A stretch of 64,000 bases of DNA from Vitis vinifera (lineage: Eukaryota; Streptophyta; Magnoliopsida; Vitales; Vitaceae): assembly GCF_030704535.1 (NCBI RefSeq), contig NC_081811.1:4319001-4383000 (forward strand). The letters run 5' to 3'. Shown here one piece after another: positions 41,285-51,449 of this stretch. The translations under genes and the position numbers were made by a program. Each line of letters begins with the position of its first letter. Within the stretch, counting starts at the first letter, position 1. A model generated the notes under the pieces. The model ran no database searches, was not told the origin of the DNA, and worked only from the letters and a program-made list of their open reading frames with translations.

Positions 41285-42355
41285 TATGGTTTTAAAAACC
41301 GGACCAGATTGGCCGATCTAACCGACCAAACTGTCAATCGGTGAACTTTTCGGTTAATGAACCGTTTTGTGATCAAACCGACATTGAACCATTTAAACTG
41401 ACAATTGAACCGTCAAACCGGACAAACCATCCGATTTTTTGCAAATCGGTCACACTTTAATCTTACAAATATTTGTTTACTATTTAAGAGGCCCATTATC
41501 CACCAGATCCATTTCACGCCCAATACTTACAAAACTAAAACTAATTATAAGCCCATCTTTTGTCCAAGCCACTAAGCCCAGTCCAATGACATGAAAGCTT
41601 ATAAAATGTTTAGCTTAAATATAACACTTTTATTTGGGCCATGCTTCTAGGCCAATTTGCTTTTTTGTTTGGGTTAAAGTCATGTTGTAAGGTATCTATA
41701 AAGCACATAGAGCACATAAAATTCATGTGCTTCTGATGTGGGATTGGAAATGAAACTGATTAGAGGAAAACATTGCCTCTTGACACACGGAACTTTGAAG
41801 TTTTTGAACTTTGAACCATGAGCATTGCACCATAATGTTGTTAAAATATATATATATAATAAGAATGTAAGATTAATGTTTTTATTTCAAATTTTTATCA
41901 TATAAAATCTTTAAAAAAATGTAAATATTTAAATTTATGTTTATTTTTATAATAATAATATAATAATAATTATAAAAAATAATATAAATTGATTAATAGA
42001 ATAATTTTAAAACAATAAAATACAAAAACAAAAAGATAAATTTAAATATTACAAATTTTTTCATCTTAAATATATCTTCGTTCTTAAATATTACATATTT
42101 CTATTTAATAAAATTTAAAATATTAAACTTTATCATTTAATTTAATATACCAAATATAAAAATCAAACATTATTAAAATTTGTAATTTTATATATTTTTA
42201 ATTTTTATAATTATTTTTAATTTTATATAATATATAAATTATATATTTAATTATTTATTACATCACCGATCCAACCTTCGACCATCAATCTGACTAGTGA
42301 ACCGTGAACATATAATTTTTCTGATTCCATGACCAGTCCGGTTCTGAAAACATTG
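41285..42355. mobile_element. Non-autonomous hAT-like DNA transposon
   Basis: A 1071-bp insertion present only in duplication copy 1; copy 2 shows the empty site at about 44880-44887. It is flanked by a perfect 8-bp duplication GTTTGATT (41277-41284 and 42356-42363). Its imperfect terminal inverted repeats share a GGTTTTAAAAACCGG-like core at the left and the complement of CCGGTTCTGAAAACATTG at the right. The 8-bp duplication is the hAT signature. No transposase frame is present. Confidence 0.85.
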
Positions 42356-43868
42356 GTTTGATTAAGTTTATTTAGAATTTGAGATGAATTTTATGCAAGT
42401 GGTAGGGACACTTTTTGCAAGGGAAAAAAAATTATTTATTGGAAAATTTAAATATTCGAAGGAAACCATACTATGTTTGGTTCCATAAAATATAAAGAAA
42501 AAATTTGGTTTTCTCATATTTAGTATTATTGTGAAAAATACAAAAGAAAATCAAATAAAATTATTATTTTTTAATTATATATTTTTAAATTATTTAATCT
42601 TCATATCATAGAAAAATAAGTTAAATGAGTTTAAAAAAGTATAAAAATAATTTTTTATTTTTCTTCATTTTTTTATTTCTTTCTATTTTTCTTCTATATT
42701 TTATTTTTTTTCTTCAAATTTTCCGAGGATATAACCTAAGTTTTTAAACTTGTTACTTTTATACTAAATGTTAAAAAAATTAAATTCTTAAAGTGTAAAT
42801 CAAACTCTAATTTTGCATAACTTATGAACCCTAAACTCTTAAAACAAAATGATTTTCATAACATCAAAATCGGGAAAAGACATATCTTGATTCATAATCA
42901 ATTTATTGAAGAGAAGTCAACTATTAAAAAAGGTAAAGACAAGAAAATTATGTCTCTCTCCTAAACCCCTTAGATTGGCTAACCTTTTTAGATAGAGAAA
43001 AAAGTACGATCGGTTGTTTTGGTAAAGAGATGACTAGTTTTTAAATAAACCCATTGATTCCACTTTCCATCAAAATGGACATCTAGTTATTAGATTTTTT
43101 TTTTAAAATTGACAAATGGAATATTTATTTAATAATTATTTATTTATTAATACAAAATAGGCATATTTACCATAAATAAAAGTGGCAAGTGGGCCACTTT
43201 ACAAAAGTAGGCTGAGAAGAATGCCCATATTTAACTTTCTTGAATTAGATAGGGCAAATTTGGATTAGAACGAATTTAACATCAAATATAAGAAATTGAG
43301 TCAAAGTTGACTTAAATGATAAAAGTGGTTGAAAATTAGGTATGGGTAACATCATCCTTATGATTTTGTCATGCGCATGTAAATCCAAAGGAAAAAAAGT
43401 TTATTGATTCAATGAATTTGTCCAACTTTATATTAATTCATGTTTATCCTAAAACATTGTATGGAAGTTTTTATATATGTTGAGACTCGAGATCGCCTAA
43501 TTTCTAAATCTACGTTCTTGTTCTTACTAACTTTTTAATATTTAATATTTGAATAAAAGCCTACCATCAAATTTATTTGAAAATTCAATTATTTGTTTTG
43601 AAACATCATAATAAAAATCTATTTATAAACCTCAAATTTGTTAAATCTAATTTTATATTTTCAAATGTTTTTTAAACTATTTCTAATTTGTTTTTATATT
43701 TTCAAATATTTTTTAAAGAATTTTTATTTATATAACTATTTTTAAAATTATCTCAATAAATAAATGAAAATAATAAAAATACCACATTTTAAATAAAAAA
43801 TTATTAAATATATTTTCACACGTTTTCTGTTTGTAATAATAAAACTCGTCATTTTATAGCATGGTATT

Positions 43869-44691
43869 TGGGAGGGGTTTCCCTCCATGTGTTATTTTCA
43901 AGTTCAAGACCCTTTGGTCGATCAGGACAGACTTGTAACTCATTTGGGATCACTCCATCAAGACCAAGATAAGTTCCATTTGACACCAGAAGTGAGAGGT
44001 TTCCCTTATTCCATAAGGTCGGATGGAATTGACAAGCTAGGCTTACCAGAGTCTCAGACGGACAAATGAGTCTAGTTAAGTCCTCAAGACTTTTGGCATG
44101 CGTGATCAACCACATTTGATGTTTGAACGCTGACCCAAACACTTGACATCTTAGCGGCATATTAGACGCCTGACGTCTAAGCGGCGGACGAAACTCCATT
44201 TATGCCCAAAAGTCAATATTAATTAATTGTTACACACAATTCCAAACATTAGCAGGCTAAATGGATAGTCAATCACATGGTCCAAGATTTTGGCACGTCA
44301 GTAGATAACACTAGTCAGTCGCTCTTATCTGATATGATTGTCCAGCCGCCCTAAAGGTAATCATCATTATAAAAAAGGTTAGAGTGCATAGTCAGCACTA
44401 CATTGACAGTGTCATCAACTCTATATAAACCCCTCAAAAAGCACAAACAAGGTACACACGCACATACGTTCTTTTTCTCCCATAAAAATAGTTAGAGCTA
44501 TTATTGTCTGACTTAAGCTTTGGAGGAGCGTACCCGAACCACTTGTTCGGACATTCTTTTGTACAAGGAAGAAGTCCGTCTAACTATAGTCTAGCTGGAC
44601 GGATTCCTCAAGAAGCACGAACAAGGGAAACAGTCCGTTTGACTCCATTGTAGTTGGACGGACCTAACTCATATTGGGAACGACACCAACA
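43869..44691. mobile_element. Solo LTR (family B) in duplication copy 2
   Basis: 823 bp, TGGGAGGGGTTTCCC ... GACACCAACA, with a perfect 5-bp duplication GTATT at 43864-43868 and 44692-44696. Because flanks on both sides match copy 1, this is the same insertion copied by the segmental duplication, not an independent one. Confidence 0.85.
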
Positions 44692-45462
44692 GTATTAACA
44701 AATTTATGAGATTCTAATCCTTTCTAATGTCAAATGGGGAGATGAAAAAAAATTATCCCATTCGCTTTCCATTACTCATTGTGACAAAGAGAACAAATAT
44801 TATTGCATATGTTTACCTTTATGTTAGTCCTTTTATAGAGAGACTTCACGTTCATAATGTTGATATAAATTTAATATTGTGTTTTATTAAGTTTATTTAG
44901 AATTTGAGATGAATTTTATGCAAGTGACAGACACATTTTGCAACGGAAAAAAAATTGTTTATTGGAAATTTTAAATCTTCAAAGGAGATTTAAACATTTT
45001 GTAAAAGAGAATCATATTATGTTTGGTTTCATAAAATATTAAGAAAAAAAAAATGTTTTTTTTCATATTTAGTTTTATTGTGAAAAATACAAAAGAAAAT
45101 GAAATAGAATTAAATTTTCTAAAAAAATTATATATTTTTAAATTATTTAATCTTCATATAATGGAGAAAAATAAGTTAAATGAGTTTTAAAAAATTTATA
45201 AAAATAATTTTTTTTTTCTTCTCTTTTTTATTTCTTTCTATTTTTTTTCTCAAATTTTTCGAGAACCAGATATAACCTAAGTTTTTAAACTTGATACTTT
45301 GATACTAAATGTTAAAAAAATTAAATTCTTAAAGCGTAAATCAAACTCTAATTTTGCATAACTTATGAATCATAAACTCTTGAAACAATATGATTTTCAT
45401 AAAGTCAAAATCGAGTAAAGACATATCTTGATTCATAATCAATTTATTGAAGAGAAGCCAAC

Positions 45463-46175
45463 TGTTGAGGCCTCGCGTCCCTGGTAATCCACGTAGTTGC
45501 CAAAATGGATGGACGCACGATCTCAACCAATATAGATCTTTGATTCAGTCGTTCTACCTACAAAAGGCGTTCGAACAGGGTGTCCGGACGCACCCTTCGA
45601 TAGTTTTGTCAGCCATGGTTAGAGAGAGATGAATAAGTTGGCCTTTTACTAGGTACAGTAAGCTTACCTTCCTCTTTGTGTGAAGGCTCGTATATATAGT
45701 ATCAGAAGTTTTGTTCCCCTCTTTAATGGTGGGGAGATATTTTGTATTGTCATGATGACACTAGGTGGTGGCAGGGCCATCATCACCCTACGGGCGGCTG
45801 ACAGAGATCGTGGTAGGTGATCGTGTGAAGTGATCATAGGAAGTGACTTGTTGTCACTTCATCTTGTCATTTCACTCTGCAGGTGGTGGAACGTGGGTCA
45901 TGGTAGACTGTTGTGATAACATGCAAGACTTGCTTACTTCAGTCAATGATCTGGGCAAACGTATCCAGATGGCCTAGTTAGTCGTCCGGATGTATTTGTG
46001 GAAGTCGTTCGGATGTTATGTTTATGAGTGTCGTGTGTCTCTCCTTGAGGTAGTCCGGATAGGAGAAGCGCGCCACGTGTACTTTTGGGGAAATCCGGAT
46101 GAGGTTAACCCAGATGATAATGTGTGCCACGCATCATCAGGAGATGTGTGCCACGTGTGGGGAGGGGTCCCTACA
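45463..46175. mobile_element. Solo LTR (family C) private to copy 2
   Basis: 713 bp from TGTTGAGGCCTCGCG to GGTCCCTACA with a perfect 5-bp duplication CCAAC (45458-45462 and 46176-46180). Copy 1 has the empty site near 42914-42925. The base composition is markedly richer in GC than the surroundings. A TATA-like CGTATATATAG is near 45690. Confidence 0.88.
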
Positions 46176-47245
46176 CCAACTATAAAAAAAAGGTAAAGAC
46201 GAGAAAATTATGTCTCTCTCCTAAATCCCTTAGATTGACTAACCGTTTTTAACCGTTTTTAGATAGAGAAAAAAGTACCGATCGGTTGTTTTGGTAAAGA
46301 GAGGACCATTTTTTAAATAATCCCATTGATTCCACTTTCCATCAAAATGGACATCTAGTTATTAGATTTTTTTTTTTTTTAAATTGACAAATGCAATATT
46401 TATTTAATAATTATTTATTTATTAATACAAAATAGGCATATTACCATAAATAAAAGTGGCAAGTGGGCCACTTTACAAAAGTAGGCTGAGAAGAATGCCC
46501 ATATTTAACTTTCTTGAATTAGATAGGGCAAATTTGGATTAGATTGAATTTAACATCAAATATAAGAAATTGAGTCAAAGTTGACTTAAATGATAAAAGT
46601 GGTTGAAAATTAGGCATGGACTAACATCATCCTTATGATAAAAGTGGTTGAAAAGTTTATTGATTCAATGAATTTATCCAACTTTATACTAATTCATCTT
46701 TATCCTAAAACATTGTATGGAAGTTTCTATATATGTTGAGACTCGAGATCACCTAATTTATAAATCTATGTTCTTGTTCTTACTAACTTTTTAATATTTA
46801 ATATTTAAATAAAAACCTACCATCAAATTTATCTGAAAATTCAATTATTTGTTTTAAAATATCATAATAAAAATCTATTTATAAACCTAAAATATATTAA
46901 ATCTAATTTTATATTTTCAAATATTTTTTAAACTATTTTTAATTTGTTTTTATATTTTCAAATAATTTTTATTTATATAACTATTTTTAAAATTAACTCA
47001 ATAAACAAATAAAAATTATAAAAATACCACATTTTTAATAGAAAATTATTAAATATATTTTCACACGTTTTCTGTTTGTAATAATAAAAATTTATTTGGA
47101 AAAACCAGTCAAAATCGCTCCAAGCAATTTGTTTGCTGAATCCCACTAAGAATTTTAAGAAGAAAAGACGGCGAAGCCACTGCCCCCTCCACCAACCCCC
47201 GATAAAATCAGTCACGCCCATTGGAATATGCCTCGGAACATTTGA

Positions 47246-47356
47246 TGACGTCATTACACACGTCATCAAACTGCACCGACAGCACACATCATTAAAAAAA
47301 CGGAAAAAGAACCTTTTGTTGACGCCGTCAAAACGCAGCGATTTCGTCTATAAAAG
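47246..47356 (+). promoter_or_regulatory. bZIP gene promoter: ACGT elements and TATA box
   Basis: A perfect CRE-like palindrome TGACGTCA lies at 47246-47253, another CGTCA at 47261-47265, and TTGACGCCGTCAA around 47318-47330. A TATA box TATAAAAG is at 47349-47356. The transcription start is then expected near 47380. The palindrome is itself a bZIP binding site, so auto- or cross-regulation by bZIPs is possible (inference). Confidence 0.65.
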
Positions 47357-47538
47357 CCCCCGCTCGATAGCCTGTTAAATCCTTCTTTCTCGCGTCGGTT
47401 GCTTGTCCAGCTCGATTTCTTCTGATCAGCTAAGTATTTTTCCTATTTTCTTTGGGTTTGTTTAGGTTTTTCCCCTTTTCAATTTCTTCGCTTCTTTTCT
47501 AGATTTGTTCGTTTGGTTTAAATCTAGAGTTAGGATAA

Positions 47539-47571
47539 ATGATTATAGGGTTTCGATTACAGAATCTATGA
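47539..47571 (+). CDS. uORF1 in the bZIP leader (10 aa)
   Basis: ATG at 47539, stop TGA at 47569-47571. Its stop overlaps the start of the SC-peptide uORF in the tetranucleotide ATGA (47568-47571), a layout that can favour reinitiation or leaky coupling. The peptide itself is not recognised as conserved. Confidence 0.5.
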   Translation: MIIGFRLQNL

Positions 47572-47654
47572 GCTACGCAATCCTCACGCGTCGCATCCGA
47601 ATTCTCCACTCGTTCTCAGTTGTGTTTCTGTACTGGTTCTATGTCTTCTCATGA
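47568..47654 (+). CDS. Sucrose-control peptide uORF (SC-uORF, uORF2)
   Basis: A 28-aa upstream frame 139 nt before the bZIP start. Its C-terminus reads SFSVVFLYWFYVFS followed by TGA, the conserved SC-peptide of plant group S1 bZIP mRNAs. In that family high sucrose makes the nascent peptide stall the ribosome near its stop codon and represses the main frame. Identity of the C-terminal residues and immediate stop are seen directly; the regulatory effect is established for the family and inferred here. Confidence 0.93.
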   Translation: MSYAILTRRIRILHSFSVVFLYWFYVFS

Positions 47655-47691
47655 ACTCGATCCGTCTTTGAACCTCATTTGTTCATCTTAA
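47641..47691 (+). CDS. uORF3 overlapping the SC-uORF (16 aa); uORF4 inside
   Basis: ATG at 47641 lies within the last codons of the SC-uORF in another frame and ends with TAA at 47689-47691. A third frame starts at 47651 and stops at 47671 (6 aa). Overlapping small frames after the SC-uORF are a known layout in group S1 leaders. Ribosomes using them bypass the SC-peptide and still terminate about 100 nt before the main ATG. Confidence 0.55.
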   Translation: MSSHELDPSLNLICSS

Positions 47692-47792
47692 ACACTAATA
47701 TAACATAGAGAATTCTCCGCCAATTTGAAAAATCATTGTTTGTTCGGTTGAATAAATAAACCCCTAAAAAATTTCTGGGAAAATTGGGGAAA

Positions 47793-48230
47793 ATGTCAGC
47801 GATGCAACAGCAATTGGGTTCTGCCCCCAATTGGGGTGAACCAAAAATTGCGGTGATTGATGATAGGAAGAGGAAGAGGATGCAATCGAATCGGGAATCC
47901 GCGAAGCGGTCACGGATAAGGAAGCAGCAGCATTTGGACGATCTGTTGAGCAAAGCAGCGCAGCTGCAGAAGGAGAACGGACAGATAGCGGAAAGGATCG
48001 ACAAGACTACAGAGCTGTATATCAAAATTGCGTCGGACAACAATGTTTTGAATGCTCAAATTGTGGAATTGACCGACAGATTGCAGTCACTGAACTCGGT
48101 TCTTCAGATAGTGGAGGAGGTTAATGGCCTCGCCGTCGACATCCCTGAAATGCCCGATGATCTGCTGGAACCATGGCAACTCCCCTGCCCTATGCCGATA
48201 ATGTACCCTGCAAACATGTTTCAGTGCTGA
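47793..48230 (+). CDS. bZIP53: Group S1 bZIP transcription factor, bZIP53-like
   Basis: An intronless 145-aa nuclear transcription factor. The basic region (DDRKRKRMQSNRESAKRSR, about residues 23-41) has the invariant N33-x7-R41, with the zipper starting at L51. The C-terminal portion, with RLQSLNSVLQIVEE, DIPEMPDDLLEPWQLPCPMP and a final MFQC, matches the bZIP53 branch of group S1. The family binds ACGT and C-box sites, dimerises with group C bZIPs, and controls amino-acid metabolism and low-energy and seed-maturation genes. ATG 47793 is chosen because it has A at -3 and opens the frame; a second Met follows at codon 4. The leader contains the SC-uORF. Assignment as bZIP53 rather than another S1 member rests on the C-terminus and should be tested by phylogeny. 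Confidence 0.93.
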   Translation: MSAMQQQLGSAPNWGEPKIAVIDDRKRKRMQSNRESAKRSRIRKQQHLDDLLSKAAQLQKENGQIAERIDKTTELYIKIASDNNVLNAQIVELTDRLQSLNSVLQIVEEVNGLAVDIPEMPDDLLEPWQLPCPMPIMYPANMFQC

Positions 48231-50850
48231 ATGATCTCGGAGCGTCAGAAGTCTCTCTGTTGGTTGTTTTTCGTTTGTTTGATATGGTCTTTGCTTTAGG
48301 TGTGTTGGTTAAGTCTCTTTTGGTGTGTTCAACTTCTTTCAGTTCTCTGTTTATATGTAAAAGCTTGACATTTCTAGCGTATGGGCTGTCATTCATGTCT
48401 CATTGATTATCAGGTTTGGTGGTTGGAAAGCCAATTTTCATGGTAGGTAAATGGTTGTATCATCTATGGAATGGGAATGGAAATGAGGAGAGGAATTAAA
48501 ATCAGGGATTTGGTTTTTAAACTAATGATTTATTTTATTTTATTTTCATTCTCAAAAATAATTCAAACCGTAGCCTTACAAATGTGAGATGATGCGAGTC
48601 TGGTTGTTTTTGGTGACTGTTGTTATGATTAAAAAAAAAAGATGGTTAGACGTATTCAATTGTCTGCTTCTGCTTGGTACTGTTTTGTGGCTGGCGACTC
48701 TCTTGAAGAGCACAGGCACTGAATGTATATTTGTATGGGATAAATGTGAATGTCAGGTTGAAGGACTTCCCACTTTAGGTTTTTAGTTTTTCAAATTTAA
48801 GCTTTAAAATAAGATATTTGAAATAATTATTTTTTAAAATAAGAATAAATAATAAATAATTTAAAATGACTTAAATCTTAAATTAACTTGCTTTAATACA
48901 AGTAAAAAAATTTAATATTTAATATTATTAAATTCCATTTAAATTTAAATTAAAGCAAAGTTTATTTACGGGCATTTGGATATAGTATGGGATAAAATGA
49001 GAAAAAATATAACATATTCTATCCCCAATCTCTTATATGATATCTTATCATTTATCTGATCGGCGACCACCACATTGGATGAAGTTACTTTAAATATAAC
49101 AAAGTTTATTGGTCTTTCTTTTTATATCTTTTATATTAATTTTAAGTTAATGTAAAATATATCTTATATATCATAAAATTATTTATTATAAAATTAAATT
49201 TATGGTTAAAAAACAAAAATTTAAAAATATTTATAAAATATATTGTAAAATAATATTAATGCATGTATTTTTTTAATATATATATTGAATATAATAATAT
49301 ATAAAAATTTATTTATAAAATTTAAATATTTTAATCATAAATATTGTTAAGCATAAGCGAGATTTATTTATTTTGTAGATTAAATATAAATATAATACAA
49401 CATATGGATATACTAATTTAAAATATCATGTTTATTAAATTTAATATTTAAAAATATTATATTATATTAAAAATAATATTTTAAGATATATATTTTTTAA
49501 TCCAATGATATAAGATATCTTATCTCCATTTCTTATTCCAACTTATCTGCCAATCAGGCAGCCTAAATTGAGTTGATTTACGAATGCTTGTAATGTATCA
49601 TTTGGAAGATTCATTTCTGTTCACAGCTCATGTCCATTTAAGACATGGACTTATTGGACCAATTTAAGATATTATGAGGTGGAGTATTCTTGTGGGGTTC
49701 CATGGTGACGGAACGCACCATCACAAAATTAGGTGGGACTCGTTGTTTATGAGCTCACTGGTTTTCATTATCTTCTGCGTTTCCCCCATGTTGGATGGAT
49801 GACTGGACCATTAAAATGAGGCGTGTAAAGTAGCACTAAGGACAAGAATAAAAAAATGAATGCCTTGTCAACACTCAAAAATTCCTTCTCAAGGTTACGG
49901 TCATCACATGTGAACTCCTTTACGGGGATTCCTTCCCCCATCAAATGTTTGATTAATTTCAAAATCTCACTTAATTGATATTAAATTTAAAACCCAGGAG
50001 AGAGGGTGGTGGTGGGGAGTGGGGTTTCTGCAGCGCTTTCCCCAGATTTCATGAAGTTTGCCTAATGGGAAGGAAAAAAAACCCAAATCAGGGCCTATCT
50101 GAAAAACCCTGTGCCATTTTCTTTCGTAGGAAGAAGATTATGGTTTCCAACACCCATATGCTGGTGGTTAAAACAAAGCTGACGTTCAATCGAATTTATC
50201 TCTCAAGATGGTATGGTATATGCTAAATGGAACAAGGAGATTATTTTTCATACTCCAATTGAACATAACAATGAGGACGAAACATGGGATGTTAAATTCG
50301 AGAAAGGTGACCATCATTCTTCAAAACTGCAGCTTGTCGGGACAACGACAAGATAGCTCGATTCGAGCTTTGGTGCTAGAGCAATTGAAGATGGCCTGCA
50401 AAGCAAGGAAGACCCAAGGGGTGGTGCGGGAATTCCTTTCGATCTCCGAGTTATGTTTTTGGTGGAAACAAGAAGGTGGGAATAAGAAATGAAGTGTAGG
50501 AATTCTTTTCCTTCCCCTTATTTTCAATTTTGGCATCTTTATGTAGTGTTTTATTGGTAAATTTGGGAATAGTACTTGAGTTGTTTGTACGAGATAATGT
50601 TGCTTTTCCCTTATTTTTTATTTTGGCATCTTTATATGGTGTTGTCTTAGGAATAGTGATTGAGTTGTCTGTAAAAGATAATATTGCTTTTTGGTTGTAT
50701 GAGATGATTCTATGCCATCTATCACAATGTGATAATTATGTTGTCATATCAAATAAAGTTAAAGAATGACGTAAGAAATAATAACTTTCTTATTGTTTGT
50801 TGTGTTTATATTTTGTACCTTCGTATCAATCTTAAAATTTATGACTTTGG

Positions 50851-50883
<33 letters not shown>

Positions 50884-51449
50884 ATCTATCCTAATGTGAT
50901 AATTATGTTGTCATATCAAACGAGGTTAAAGGATGATGTGAGAAATAAACACTCTCTCAAATAAGTGATATTATTTAGCGGTCAATTGTGATTTTCTTGT
51001 TGTTTGTTGTATCCATATTTTATATATTTTGTCCCTTGTTCAAATAATCTAACATTTTCCTAACTTGACTTTGGTTATATATATATTAGGATAATTTTTT
51101 ATTATGTCGTGCACCCTCATCCTTATCTTTGTGTTTATATTTTAATGTAAAACTTTTATGTCCATAGGGGTAGAACTCTTATGCTATGTTTGGTTTTAAA
51201 AAATTTTGAAAAAATATAAATTAGTATTTCTATAGTTTTCATTTATTTTCCAAACAAAAACAATAATAAATCATATTAGTATAAGAAATGGGCCTGGTTT
51301 GTTCAGCCCACATTCAAGTCGCCATCAGCTTCGTTTCTATTGGGCCTAGATATTATTTCTAAAAAGGCGAGTGATCCAGTGTGGTATATGGAATCTATGG
51401 ATATACTTGCACAGTTGTGACAGTATACATCATCACCAATCAATTAATC
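48231..51449. other. 3' UTR of bZIP gene and spacer
   Basis: The first few hundred bases are likely bZIP 3' UTR. From 48780 to 49560 the DNA is extremely AT-rich without a gene. A 50.5-51.0 kb segment is made of short duplicated blocks: TTTGGCATCTTTAT at about 50530 and 50622, and GTGATAATTATGTTGTCATATCAAA at 50729 and 50896 (only the shared core is given). An (AT)n run at 50852-50880 separates the latter pair. 51100-51449 should hold the CGEP promoter. No supported coding frame. Confidence 0.45.

Larger units (their letters stand above)
40277..43844. repeat. Copy 1 of a large tandem duplication
   Basis: The block from about 40277 to 43844 is repeated directly at 43845-47090. Both copies start with CTC(A/G)TCATTTTATAGCATGG and end with CACGTTTTCTGTTTGTAATAATAAAA. 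Without later insertions each unit is about 2.5 kb. Copy 1 contains the shared solo LTR (40301-41105) and a private hAT-like element (41285-42355). No gene is seen. Confidence 0.88.
43845..47090. repeat. Copy 2 of the large tandem duplication
   Basis: Direct repeat of 40277-43844, head to tail. It carries the shared family B LTR (43869-44691) and a private solo LTR (45463-46175). Collinear shared landmarks include AACAAATTTATGAGATTCTAAT after the LTR and GGGCCACTTTACAAAAGTAGG near the distal end. No gene was found; a frame inside the LTR on the minus strand is not supported. Confidence 0.88.

Noticed and set aside
43849-44199. 116-codon minus-strand frame
   Set aside because: Lies in a solo LTR and has a diverged partner in the other duplicated LTR; composition is not protein-like and no domain is recognisable.
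40301-44691. Interpretation of the two family B LTRs as the ends of one intact retrotransposon
   Set aside because: Each LTR has its own flanking GTATT-type duplication, no primer-binding site or polypurine tract is adjacent, and the sequence following LTR 2 repeats the sequence following LTR 1.
47675-48043. Long minus-strand frame opposite the bZIP gene
   Set aside because: It is the antisense shadow of the bZIP coding sequence; no homology and the real gene is on plus.
48960-49560. Possible MITE with GATATCTTATC-type ends
   Set aside because: The inverted similarity at the two ends is short and AT-driven, and no target-site duplication could be identified.
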